Source of the DNA: Acidobacteriota bacterium
GTDB lineage: Bacteria; Acidobacteriota; UBA4820; DSQY01
Assembly (NCBI GenBank): GCA_021787565.1
Contig: JAJYLT010000019.1
Span: 1-64,000, forward strand
Direction of reading: 5' to 3'
Length of the DNA: 64,000 nucleotides
The notes beneath the pieces were generated by a model. It was given only the letters and a program-made list of their open reading frames with translations, had not been told where the DNA came from and ran no database searches. This document shows, in pieces, positions 23,358-31,609 of this stretch. The translations under genes and the position numbers were made by a program. Each line of letters begins with the position of its first letter. Positions within the stretch are counted from its first letter, which is position 1.

Positions 23358-24761
23358 CTAGGCGTGGTCAGGCTTTCGGTCTCTGGAGCGGGCGCGCTTC
23401 CTTTCGGCCCATCCTTCGACGATCTTCTGCGGACTCCTGGAAATGGCGAGGGCCAAGGCGGGCACGTCTTTGGTCACGGTCGTGCCCGCGCCGATGTAGG
23501 CGTCGTCACCCACTTTCACCGGAGCGACGAACTGGGTGTCGCTTCCCACGAAAACCCGTTCCCCCAGGACCGTGGGATGCTTGTTTACCCCGTCGTAATT
23601 GCAGGTGATGGTTCCCGCGCCGATGTTGGAGCCCTCGCCCACGGTGGCATCGCCCAGGTAGCTGAGGTGGTTGGCCTTTACGCGGTCCCCGAGGGAGGCC
23701 TTCTTGGTCTCGACGAAGTTCCCGAGGTGGACGCCGGCGCCCGCTACGGTACCCTCCCGCGTCCTGCAGAAGGGGCCGATGATGCAACCTGGCCCGCACC
23801 GCGTGCCCTCGAGCACGCAGTGTTCGCGCACGAGGGTCCCCTCGCCGATGTGACAGGACCGAAGCACCGAATAGGGCCTTACCTCGACGTTCCGTTCGAG
23901 GCGGGTTTCGCCGCACAGATGAACGCCCGAATGGAGGAGGACGCCGGGCTCGAGGCGAACCCCCGGCTCGAGCCAGACGGTGGAGGGATCCAGGATGGTG
24001 ACTCCCGCGGCCATCCAGCTCCGCGTCAGGCTCTGCCGCAACCGCCCGATGGCCAGGGCAAGCTCCTCCTGTGAGTTGATCCCCATGTAGAGGTCGGGGG
24101 CGGAAGCCGGAAAGGCGACCGCCGGCCGGCCGCTTCGCCCCAGCTCCGCCACCACGTCGGTCAGGTAATACTCCCCTTGGACGTTATTGGTCCGCAGTTC
24201 GTCCAGGAGCCCCAGGATGTCCGGGCTCCGGAAAAAATAGACGCCGGCGTTGACTTCCCGGATTGATCGCTGGGGCTGGGTCGCGTCCCTCTCTTCGACG
24301 ATACCCTCCACCGCCCCAGCGGCGTTGCGCAGGATTCGTCCGTAGCCGGTGGGATTGGCCATCTCCAGGGCTACCAGCGCGAGCGGGTGCCCTTGGGCGG
24401 AGAAAATGTTCCAGAACGCGTCCAATTCAGGCACGGGCAGAAGGGGAGCGTCCCCCGGTACCAGGAGTACCTCGCAGGGGCCGATCTCCGACAGCGCGGG
24501 TCCGCACGCCATGAGGGCGTGGCCGGTTCCCTGCTGGGGCTCTTGGAGAATGGGGACGGCCTTGAAAGGGACGAGCAGGGGGGCGACCAGGTTGGCCTGG
24601 TGTCCCACGACGACCAGAAGGGGGCCGTCGTGGATCGTGCGAAGGGACTCCAGCAGATGTTCGAGAATCGTTCTCCCCATGAAGGGGTGCAGGACCTTTG
24701 CCCTGGGTGACTTCATGCGCGTGCCCTGCCCGGCGGCCAGCACGATGATGACGCGCTTCAT
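23358..24761 (-). CDS. glmU: Bifunctional GlmU (glucosamine-1-P acetyltransferase / UDP-GlcNAc pyrophosphorylase)
   Basis: 467 residues. N-terminal nucleotidyltransferase motif LAAGQGTRMKS; C-terminal left-handed beta-helix acetyltransferase with hexapeptides (GEGSNIGAGTITCNYDGVNK, FVGSDTQFVAPVKVGDDAYI). It makes UDP-GlcNAc, the step after GlmS and GlmM. The start is ATG 24761 (MKRVIIVLA), with AAGGAGG just upstream; the frame is open further upstream but that part is unrelated. Confidence 0.97.
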   Translation of the reverse strand: MKRVIIVLAAGQGTRMKSPRAKVLHPFMGRTILEHLLESLRTIHDGPLLVVVGHQANLVAPLLVPFKAVPILQEPQQGTGHALMACGPALSEIGPCEVLLVPGDAPLLPVPELDAFWNIFSAQGHPLALVALEMANPTGYGRILRNAAGAVEGIVEERDATQPQRSIREVNAGVYFFRSPDILGLLDELRTNNVQGEYYLTDVVAELGRSGRPAVAFPASAPDLYMGINSQEELALAIGRLRQSLTRSWMAAGVTILDPSTVWLEPGVRLEPGVLLHSGVHLCGETRLERNVEVRPYSVLRSCHIGEGTLVREHCVLEGTRCGPGCIIGPFCRTREGTVAGAGVHLGNFVETKKASLGDRVKANHLSYLGDATVGEGSNIGAGTITCNYDGVNKHPTVLGERVFVGSDTQFVAPVKVGDDAYIGAGTTVTKDVPALALAISRSPQKIVEGWAERKRARSRDRKPDHA

Positions 24762-24817
24762 GACTCCTCCTTGATCCGGCGTGGCTTCGGCAGTTCCCGG
24801 GGCCGTGGCCGATTCCT

Positions 24818-26092
24818 TCAAGATCTCTCCTCCGGTCCGTGAACTGGGCAGGACGACCAGGATAGGCGGCCCTGGCAGATGACGGTACGCAGGGGCATGT
24901 CTCCGTACGGGTAGAAAAGATGAAGGTAGGAGGGGACGTCCCATACGGTCAGGTCCGCCCGCCTGCCCACGGCGAGTGATCCACACTCCTCATGAATCCT
25001 AAGCGCGTAGGCCGCATTCAGCGTCACGGCCCAGAGGGCCTCCTCCGGCATCAGCCCCATGCCAAAGACGGCGAGGGTGGCCACGTTCAGGAGATTGGTC
25101 GTGTAGGAAGAGCCGGGATTGCAGTCGGTGGAGAGGGCGACGGGACAGCCGGCCTCGACGAAGTCCCTGGCCGGCGCGTAAGGCTTGCGCAGGTAAAAGG
25201 AGGTCCCGGGCAGGAGCGTGGCGCACACACCGGCCCGGGCCATGGCGGCAATGCCCTCCGCCGAGGCCGCCATCAGGTGGTCCGCACTGACGGCCCCCAC
25301 CTCCGCCGCGAGCGCCGCGCCGCCCGTGTCCTCGATCTCGTCGGCGTGGAGTCGGGGCAGGAGTCCAGCCGAACGTCCGGCTACTAGAATCCTGCGGCTC
25401 TGCTCCACGGTGAAGGCCCCCTCCTCGCAGAAGACGTCGCAGAATCTCGCCAAACCGGCGGCGGCGATGGCCGGGATCATCTCCTCCACGATGAGATCCA
25501 CGTAACGGTCCGCCTCGCCCTTGAACTCGGGAGGAACGAAATGGGCGCCGAGGAAGGTGGAGACCACCCGTTGAGGGCCCCTCTGATCCAGCCGGCGCAG
25601 GACGCGCAACTGCCTCTCTTCGGTGCCCGGTTCCAGCCCGTAGCCACTCTTGGCTTCGAAGGTCGTCACTCCTTGGCGGAGGAAGCCGTGCGCGGTCTTG
25701 CAGGCGGCGGCGAACAGGGCCTCCTCGCGCGCCTGGCGCACGCTCCGCATGGTGCTGAGGATGCCCCCTCCCGCCCGTCCGATCTCCATGTAGCTCTTGC
25801 CTTCCAGTCGCAATCGGACTTCCGCCGAGCGGTCTCCCAGGAAGGGTACGTGGGTGTGCGGATCGATCAGCCCCGGGAGGACCGTTCTGTTGGTCGCATC
25901 CAGGCGCGTCGAGGCTCGCGCGTCGGCCACCTCGGCCCAGGGACCCACGAAGGCGATTCGCCCCTCGCGCACGCCCACGGCGGCCCCCGAGCGCGTGGGA
26001 AGATCCCGCAAGGCCGGACCGACCCTGGGGGCGGGCCCGTCGCAGGGGACTAGGCAGCCGATGGGGCCGACGAGCAGGTCGAAAGAATCCAT
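24818..26092 (-). CDS. hutI: Imidazolonepropionase
   Basis: 424 residues, amidohydrolase superfamily. Metal motif PGLIDPHTHVPFLGDR, second metal ligands in HADEIEDTGG, SADHLMAAS and STDCNPGSSYTTNL are all present. It hydrolyses imidazolonepropionate to formiminoglutamate in histidine degradation. No hutH or hutU is in view, and the gene is embedded between divIVA (1-base overlap) and glmU, an odd setting for a catabolic enzyme. Confidence 0.93.
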   Translation of the reverse strand: MDSFDLLVGPIGCLVPCDGPAPRVGPALRDLPTRSGAAVGVREGRIAFVGPWAEVADARASTRLDATNRTVLPGLIDPHTHVPFLGDRSAEVRLRLEGKSYMEIGRAGGGILSTMRSVRQAREEALFAAACKTAHGFLRQGVTTFEAKSGYGLEPGTEERQLRVLRRLDQRGPQRVVSTFLGAHFVPPEFKGEADRYVDLIVEEMIPAIAAAGLARFCDVFCEEGAFTVEQSRRILVAGRSAGLLPRLHADEIEDTGGAALAAEVGAVSADHLMAASAEGIAAMARAGVCATLLPGTSFYLRKPYAPARDFVEAGCPVALSTDCNPGSSYTTNLLNVATLAVFGMGLMPEEALWAVTLNAAYALRIHEECGSLAVGRRADLTVWDVPSYLHLFYPYGDMPLRTVICQGRLSWSSCPVHGPEERS

Positions 26093-26595
26093 CAGCCTTG
26101 ATCCCGGCCGAAAGAGGCGACGTTCTCCTTGGCCTTGTTCTCCTCGATGGCGTCCAGGATCGCCTGGGTGCGGTGGAGGAGGTCGCGAAGCGCGCTCATG
26201 TGGTGTTCGCGTTCCATCTTCAGGTCCAGGATGCTGCGATCCACTTGGTGGGCCCTCAACTGCGCCTGCTGGAGGACGGCCTCGCTCCGCACCTGAGCCT
26301 CCTGTACGATGCTCTGGGCCTCGCGGGCGGCCTGGGCCTTGACCTCGTCAGCGAGCTTCTGCGCCGTATAGAGCGCCTCGCGGAGCAGGTCTTCACGATG
26401 CTTGAACTCGTCTAGCGCTGCCTTCTGGTGCTCCAGCTCCTGGCCCTGTTGGTGGTTCTCGATCGTCAGGGCCTGGTACGACTCGGCCACGGTCTGAAGG
26501 AAAAGGTGTACCTCCTCGGGGTCGAAGCCTCGGAGCCTTCGATGAAATTCGACCGACTGGATATCAATGGGGGAGAGGGGCTTTCGCATCGTCAT
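26092..26595 (-). CDS. divIVA: DivIVA-domain protein
   Basis: 167 residues. The N-terminal membrane-curvature domain contains SPIDIQSVEFHRRLRGFDPEEVHLFL-type sequence (about residues 7-32). The rest is a long coiled coil (residues about 35-155) rich in Gln, Glu and Ala. DivIVA proteins mark poles or septa and recruit other factors. It overlaps yggS by 4 bases, the familiar YggS-DivIVA neighbourhood of Gram-positives. Confidence 0.9.
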   Translation of the reverse strand: MTMRKPLSPIDIQSVEFHRRLRGFDPEEVHLFLQTVAESYQALTIENHQQGQELEHQKAALDEFKHREDLLREALYTAQKLADEVKAQAAREAQSIVQEAQVRSEAVLQQAQLRAHQVDRSILDLKMEREHHMSALRDLLHRTQAILDAIEENKAKENVASFGRDQG

Positions 26596-27296
26596 GGAGC
26601 CCTCCTGGGGCCGAAGAGCGCGGTGCCGATCCGGACCATCGTCGCACCTTCCTCCACGGCCACTACAAAATCGTGGCTCATTCCCATGGAGAGCTGACCG
26701 AAGTCGCCGGCCTCCGGAATGGCCCGACGCACCTCGTCGAACAGCTCCCGCAACCGCCGAAAGAACGGCCGGCTCGCTTCCGGATTCTCACCATAGGGAG
26801 GAACCCCCATGATGCCGGCCAGCCTGAGGCCCGGCAGGGGCTGCACCGCCCTCGCCAGATGGAGGAGATCTCCGGCCGCCACGCCGCCCTTCTGGGACTC
26901 CTCTCCCAGGTTGACTTCAATCATCACATCGCGTTCAAGGCCCTCCTCGCGGGCGATGCGAGAGAGTCGCTCGGCAAGCGAAAGGCTGTCCAGGCTGTCG
27001 ATGGCCCGAAACGCCAGCAGCGCCTTGCGGGCCTTGTTGGCCTGAAGTCGCCCGATGAAATGCACCTCCAGGTTTCTTCGTACCTCCAGCGGAATAGCCT
27101 CCAGGTGTTCCACACCCTCCTGCACGCGATTCTCGCCGATGAGCACCACGCCTTCCGAGGCAAGGGCCTGGATCTCCGAGGGAGGGCGCGTCTTGACGGC
27201 GGCCATCAGACGCACCGACCCGGCAGGCCGGCCGGCCCGTTCGGCGGCCGCGGAAATGGCACCTCGGACAGCAGCGACACGCTCGGCGAGGGCCAC
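26592..27296 (-). CDS. yggS: YggS/ProSC family PLP-binding protein
   Basis: 234 residues. Single-domain alanine-racemase-like TIM barrel: MAAVKTRPPSEI with the PLP lysine, GENRVQEG, EVHFIGRLQANKA, SMGMSHDFVVAVEEGATMVRIG. PLP homeostasis. GTG 27296 is chosen since GGGAGGAG lies 7-9 bases upstream; the frame is open for another 60 bases but without an RBS. First gene of the minus operon yggS-divIVA-hutI-glmU-glmS. Confidence 0.93.
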   Translation of the reverse strand: MALAERVAAVRGAISAAAERAGRPAGSVRLMAAVKTRPPSEIQALASEGVVLIGENRVQEGVEHLEAIPLEVRRNLEVHFIGRLQANKARKALLAFRAIDSLDSLSLAERLSRIAREEGLERDVMIEVNLGEESQKGGVAAGDLLHLARAVQPLPGLRLAGIMGVPPYGENPEASRPFFRRLRELFDEVRRAIPEAGDFGQLSMGMSHDFVVAVEEGATMVRIGTALFGPRRAP

Positions 27297-27316
27297 CCAT
27301 TCTCCTCCCTGACTCG

Positions 27317-27346
27317 AGGGTAGGTGGTCGGGCCCAGCGAAGTCAA
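27317..27346 (-). promoter_or_regulatory. Predicted promoter of yggS operon
   Basis: On the minus strand: TTGACT (27346-27341), 18-base spacer, TACCCT (27322-27317), about 20 bases before GTG 27296. Confidence 0.45.
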
Positions 27347-27557
27347 GGCCGGGCATCGTCAGGCCTGGTTTTGCCCCAGCGGTGCCCCCGAATCCCGCGC
27401 ACCACGTGCCTCTGGGCCCCCTCCGAGAGCAAGGCTCGTTATGAACCTTGCCCTAGCCCCCGCACGCATGTACTGGTGCCACTGCCGGTAGCCGCTCGAT
27501 GGCTCTCCCGGAGAGCCTGTTCGGCCAGGGAACGCTTGCCCCTCCCTTCCCGAGGGT

Positions 27558-27587
27558 TTGACAGCCACCGGCGACGGTTCCCATACT
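27558..27587 (+). promoter_or_regulatory. Predicted promoter
   Basis: TTGACA at 27558-27563, 18-base spacer, CATACT at 27582-27587, about 21 bases before ATG 27609. Confidence 0.45.
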
Positions 27588-27608
27588 AGGACTCTCGGGA
27601 GGAGCCCT

Positions 27609-28412
27609 ATGCCCGTGGGCACGACGCTACGCTACGACGAGGTTCCGCTGGACGATTTCCTGCTCGCGTTGCGGCAGCACGAACACGACGTGAGGGTGGG
27701 CCACCTGCCCCCCCAACAGCAGCTCAAGGAGGTTCGTCTCGAGACGCGGTGGACGCCGCCCGGCGCAACGGAGGCATCGCCCCTGACGGTCTACCTGCTG
27801 CAGGAGAGGGACGCATTGAGCGAACAGGTGGAGGTCTTTTTCCTGCTGCACGCCCCAAGCGCACTCGCCTCGCCCATGCGCGATTTAGCCCTGAAGCTCA
27901 GGGCATTTCTCCAGAAGAGGCAGGTCCCTTCGCTGTTCAGGATCGACCCCCGGTACGGCTTGGTCTACGGAAGCGCCCTCGATCCGCTGGATGAGACCAT
28001 CCGCTGGGACAAGCCCTGGTCTTTCGTGACCCTCTATCTCACGGAGGACCCCTCCTCTCCCTCTCTGGCCGTGATGGACTACGTCGCACAGGGTGCCAAG
28101 AAGCGCTATCAGGAGCTCTTCTCGAAGGTCAACCAGGTGGCGCCTTCGTCGCCCGGCTTCTTGAAGAACGCCTGGAAGCGCCTGAGGGGTGGCGGTCAGG
28201 AAGAGGCCGGCGTACACCGCCTGAGCTACCGCCTGGTGGCCCTGCTCTCCTCGTTCCTGCAGAACGAACCCTGCATCAATGCCACTATCTCCATGATCTT
28301 TAAGGAGCTGCCGGGTGGGCCTAGTAGACCTGGGCTCCTGGATCCCCGTTTCGCCACCTTTTACCCGTCCGGTCACGATCGGTTTTTCGCCTCACTGGGA
28401 GAACTCGCCTGA
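27609..28412 (+). CDS. Hypothetical protein, 267 aa
   Basis: No family recognised. No signal peptide or membrane helix. Begins PVGTTLRYDEVPLDDFLLAL, with mixed alpha/beta sequence and a basic segment FLKNAWKRLRGG near residue 190. ATG 27609 follows GGGAGGAG at 27598-27605. Its TGA overlaps the ATG of the downstream lytic transglycosylase, so the two are co-translated and it may be a cytoplasmic partner or simply co-regulated. Confidence 0.75.
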   Translation: MPVGTTLRYDEVPLDDFLLALRQHEHDVRVGHLPPQQQLKEVRLETRWTPPGATEASPLTVYLLQERDALSEQVEVFFLLHAPSALASPMRDLALKLRAFLQKRQVPSLFRIDPRYGLVYGSALDPLDETIRWDKPWSFVTLYLTEDPSSPSLAVMDYVAQGAKKRYQELFSKVNQVAPSSPGFLKNAWKRLRGGGQEEAGVHRLSYRLVALLSSFLQNEPCINATISMIFKELPGGPSRPGLLDPRFATFYPSGHDRFFASLGELA

Positions 28413-29050
28413 TGCGCGCGTTACTGATCGGGGCCTCGGCAGCGCTCGCTCTTCTTTGTTTCTCGGCTCCGCTCGGGGCCATGGAGCTCGTGGTATTCCA
28501 GTCGGACCGCTCCTTGGTGGTGGAGCACTACACGCAGGAGGGGGACCAGGTGCTGCTGACCCTGCCAGGGGGGGGCCAGCTCGGGGTTCCCCTTCGCACG
28601 GTTCGAAACCACTACCCGGGGTATGTGCCGCCCCCCGGGCTCACGGACCCGGCCAAAGAGCTGCCCAAGAACCTGCCCTTCAGGGATATCATCGGCAAGT
28701 ACTGCCAGAAGTACGGCATGGACTGCAAGCTGGTGGCCGCTCTCATCAAGGTCGAGTCCAATTTCAACGCTTCGGCCGTCTCCCCGAAAGGGGCACAGGG
28801 GCTCATGCAGCTCATGCCCGGGACCCAGCGGGAAGAGGGGGTCATGAACCCCTTCGACCCGGAGCAGAACATCCGGGGAGGGGTCCACTACCTCCGCCAC
28901 CTGCTGGACGCCTTCCAGGGGGACCTCGAACTGACGCTGGCGGCTTACAACGCCGGCATCGGCCGGGTCCAGGCCAATCAGGCCGTCCCGCCCATTCCCG
29001 AGACCCAACTATACGTTTCGAGGATTCTGGCGCTCTACCCCACGCTCTGA
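28412..29050 (+). CDS. Lytic transglycosylase (SLT domain), exported
   Basis: 212 residues. Signal peptide LLIGASAALALLCFSAPLGA at the N-terminus. A short beta-rich segment (residues about 24-65) precedes the SLT domain (about 90-205) with catalytic Glu in IKVESNFN and motifs SPKGAQGLMQLMPGT and AAYNAGIGRV. It cleaves peptidoglycan glycan strands to give 1,6-anhydro ends. Overlaps the upstream gene by one base. The downstream side is the large palindrome at 29066-29253. Confidence 0.92.
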   Translation: MRALLIGASAALALLCFSAPLGAMELVVFQSDRSLVVEHYTQEGDQVLLTLPGGGQLGVPLRTVRNHYPGYVPPPGLTDPAKELPKNLPFRDIIGKYCQKYGMDCKLVAALIKVESNFNASAVSPKGAQGLMQLMPGTQREEGVMNPFDPEQNIRGGVHYLRHLLDAFQGDLELTLAAYNAGIGRVQANQAVPPIPETQLYVSRILALYPTL

Positions 29051-29065
29051 CGCACGCGGGGAAGC

Positions 29066-29253
29066 TAGGGACCAGCGCAGAAATAACTTAACGTTTTCGC
29101 ATCCCATCTTCGCGCGATCTTGGCGCGATTCTCGATCGCAAAATCCTCAACGTAGTCTTCAACTACGCCTGCGGTTTTGCTCCCTCCAATCGCGCCAATC
29201 TCACACGAATCTGGGCGCGAATTCCGTTAACCTATTCCTGCGCGGGTCCTAGG
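29066..29253. repeat. Long imperfect palindrome (about 185 bases)
   Basis: The left arm, reading TAGGGACC-AGCGCAG-AAATAACTTAACG, is matched on the opposite strand by the right end (TAGGACCCGCGCAGGAATAGGTTAACG). The match continues inward through GGCGCGATT, GCAAAA and CGTAGTTGAAG elements to a centre near 29155. It lies between two convergent genes. This is either a bidirectional terminator or structured RNA, or a mobile hairpin-type repeat. Confidence 0.8.
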
Positions 29254-31501
29254 CTTTCTCGTAGAGGTGCGCCATGAGATAGGCCACGGCCTCGGGGGCG
29301 CACCGCGGACAGTAGCCGAACCGCTTCGCGAGTTGCTCCAGCAGGTTCTTGGCCGCCTCTTGACGGGCAGGGGGCAGCCCCGCGAACGCGGGGGTTCCAT
29401 AGGAGGTGAGGGCCTGACCGATCTCTTGCACCTGGTGCTTGACCCTGGCGTGGAACCCCTTTGAGAGCGACTCGATCTGCGGAGCGAAGAGGATGGACAG
29501 GTCCAGCGCCTCGCCCGGATTTTCCAGCGTCCAGGCGGCCACCTGCCCCATGAGATCCTCCCGAAACCGCGGGGCCGAGCCCCCTATCGCCAGGTACTCC
29601 TCCACCTGCTCCATGAGCGCCTCATTGGGCTCCTCCCACTGGCCCGTGGGCGCGGACCGCACCTTCTCGCCGCGCAGAAAGGCCCTCACGTGCCGGAAGT
29701 AGCGGTCGAAAAGCGCCGTGTACTGGCCTTCGGGAACGAGCTCCATGGCCGCCAGCACCTCCTGGTCCAGCGTCCGAAAATACTCCCCCTGCGCCGCGGC
29801 CACCGCGGCCTCCGCGTCGTGGTAGCCCTCGTCCGCCTTGAGCTGGAGGAAGAGATAGAGACTCTTGTCCTTGACGAATTCGGCGATCTCTTCGAACAGG
29901 AGCGCCGGCGTCAGGCAGCCGTCCGGTCTGCGGTAGACGGCCCCGTACAGGATTTCCCGCATCTCCCGGGGGGAGGCCCCGAATCGCCCCTCGTAGATGG
30001 GGGTGTCGCGGAACTCGTCCCTCAGGTCGGGCAGGATCTCTCGCAGGAGCCGCAGTTGCTTCGCCGGATAGCGACCCACCTGCGTGGGAAGAACGCCATC
30101 GTACAGCAGGCCCTTCTCATAGGGGGTCAGGCCCCGGATGAGGGTGCGGCTCTCTTCCGGGTAATGATCGGGCTCAGGGCGGTTGAGGCGCGAGAGGACG
30201 GCCCAAAGAGCGGCCAGTTCCGCGACGTGGGGAGCCACGTGCTTGGTGCGGCCGATCCGGGTGAGGATGGGCCTGTAGATGGCGGTCTCCTTCTTGCGCT
30301 CCAGGAGGTAGGGGACGGTCACGAGGATCATCCGCCCCTTGAACGAGGCGAAGTCGGCGGACTGCTTGAAGGCGTCCAGGTGGCGCTCGTTGGACGTGGC
30401 GAAGAGAATCTCGTTGAGGTAGACGTTGGCGGTGGAGAGGGCCAGTTCGGAGCGCTCGGTGGCCGCAAGAAGATACTTGTTCAGCTCGGGGGCCCTCGTC
30501 AGGAAATCGGAGAACTCCACGAGGCCGTTATTGGCGTCGATCAGATCCCCCGAGAGCTGGATCAGGTTCAGGTGCTGGAGCGTGGTCGGAAGAGTGGAAA
30601 GGGAGGAGTCCAGCGTCAACTGCCGGCTGGAGGCATCGGGCGTGTCCTGGGGAGAGATGACCACCGCCCCCCTCCGATACCGGCGAGAGAGGTAGCGTCG
30701 CCGCACCTGGACGTGTCGGAGCACCGCCAGAACGTCGCCCGAATATTCCACCATCAAGGCATCGAAGATCTGCTTGCACCGTGGGCAGAGGTTCCCATCC
30801 TCCAGGAACTGGCTGGCCACGAACTTGGCGTGGGGGGCCTTGTCCAGGAGGGAGCCGATCAGCGCGAGCCGATCCCCCGGGGGCAGCAAGAGGATGGGGG
30901 AATCGCCCAGGTCGCACGGTATCCGGGCCTCCAGTCGATCGGAGGGCCAGTGGGCGAAGGAGTCGGCCGCCGCCTCACCGCCGGGCCGAGCCGCCTCGTC
31001 CCCGCCCATGAACCCCAGGGTGCGGGCCTCGTCCTCCCTCGGGAAGACCCAGTTGAAGGAGAAGATGGCCCCCTCCGGCCTCCGGCTGTACTCCTCGCAG
31101 CCCCTCATGAGCAGTTCCACGATAAGGCTTTTGGCTGACCCGCTGGGGCCATGCAGATGGAACATGCGGTCGGACCGCCCCTCCAGCACCAGGTTTTTCA
31201 TGGCTTCATAAATCGCGAGAACGGGAAGTTCCTGCCCCATCAGGGGCTGGTCGGCCGCACATCCGAACGGGGCGTCGAAGAGCTTGAAGCGGGTGACCTC
31301 TTCTCCTATCCAGCTGGATTTCTCGGTGCCGAAGCCCTCCATCATGTCCACGACGTATTGCAGGGCGTTGCGCGTCAGCTCATAGGGATGGGCCGCGAGA
31401 TCGCCCAGGTACTCCTGGAAGGATTTGATCTGGTGGCTCTCCGCGAAGGACGCCCTGCTCCGGTTCGACCAGGATTCCAACCAGCCGTCCCAATCCGCCA
31501 T
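29249..31501 (-). CDS. prkA: PrkA family serine protein kinase (AAA+/PrkA)
   Basis: 750 residues, longer than the usual ~640. N-terminal AAA+ region with a P-loop-like HLHGPSGSAKSLIVELLMRG near residues 113-132 and LMGQELPVLAIYEAMKNL before it. A CxxC-type LCPRCKQIF segment sits mid-protein. The C-terminal PrkA part includes NAPELNKYLL-type RAPELNKYLLAATE and YLNEILFATSNERH. ATG 31501 has GGAGG 5 bases upstream. Usual partners yeaH (DUF444) and spoVR are not adjacent. Kinase activity is known for the family; some members act as AAA proteases. Confidence 0.85.
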   Translation of the reverse strand: MADWDGWLESWSNRSRASFAESHQIKSFQEYLGDLAAHPYELTRNALQYVVDMMEGFGTEKSSWIGEEVTRFKLFDAPFGCAADQPLMGQELPVLAIYEAMKNLVLEGRSDRMFHLHGPSGSAKSLIVELLMRGCEEYSRRPEGAIFSFNWVFPREDEARTLGFMGGDEAARPGGEAAADSFAHWPSDRLEARIPCDLGDSPILLLPPGDRLALIGSLLDKAPHAKFVASQFLEDGNLCPRCKQIFDALMVEYSGDVLAVLRHVQVRRRYLSRRYRRGAVVISPQDTPDASSRQLTLDSSLSTLPTTLQHLNLIQLSGDLIDANNGLVEFSDFLTRAPELNKYLLAATERSELALSTANVYLNEILFATSNERHLDAFKQSADFASFKGRMILVTVPYLLERKKETAIYRPILTRIGRTKHVAPHVAELAALWAVLSRLNRPEPDHYPEESRTLIRGLTPYEKGLLYDGVLPTQVGRYPAKQLRLLREILPDLRDEFRDTPIYEGRFGASPREMREILYGAVYRRPDGCLTPALLFEEIAEFVKDKSLYLFLQLKADEGYHDAEAAVAAAQGEYFRTLDQEVLAAMELVPEGQYTALFDRYFRHVRAFLRGEKVRSAPTGQWEEPNEALMEQVEEYLAIGGSAPRFREDLMGQVAAWTLENPGEALDLSILFAPQIESLSKGFHARVKHQVQEIGQALTSYGTPAFAGLPPARQEAAKNLLEQLAKRFGYCPRCAPEAVAYLMAHLYEKA

Positions 31502-31526
31502 GGAAGCCTCCTCATCCCCATCCCCT

Positions 31527-31555
31527 AGCGTAGTCTCCGGGCGAGGGCCGCGCAA
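31527..31555 (-). promoter_or_regulatory. Predicted promoter of prkA
   Basis: On the minus strand: TTGCGC (31555-31550), 17-base spacer, TACGCT (31532-31527). Confidence 0.4.
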
Positions 31556-31571
31556 GAAATCGGCCGGCGCT

Positions 31572-31599
31572 TTGTTCTGCGGCCCCGCCGGGATACAAT
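31572..31599 (+). promoter_or_regulatory. Predicted promoter of the glycosyltransferase gene
   Basis: TTGTTC, 16-base spacer, TACAAT; the -10 ends 10 bases before GTG 31610, so the 5' leader would be very short. Divergent from the prkA promoter. Confidence 0.4.
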
Positions 31600-31609
31600 C
31601 CGCCAGGAG

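Larger units (their letters stand above)
27297..27608. other. Divergent intergenic region between yggS and the next + gene
   Basis: It holds the two divergent predicted promoters described separately. Between them is a small hairpin (GCAAGG at 27429 / CCTTGC at 27446). No gene or RNA was recognised in 27357-27550. Confidence 0.5.
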
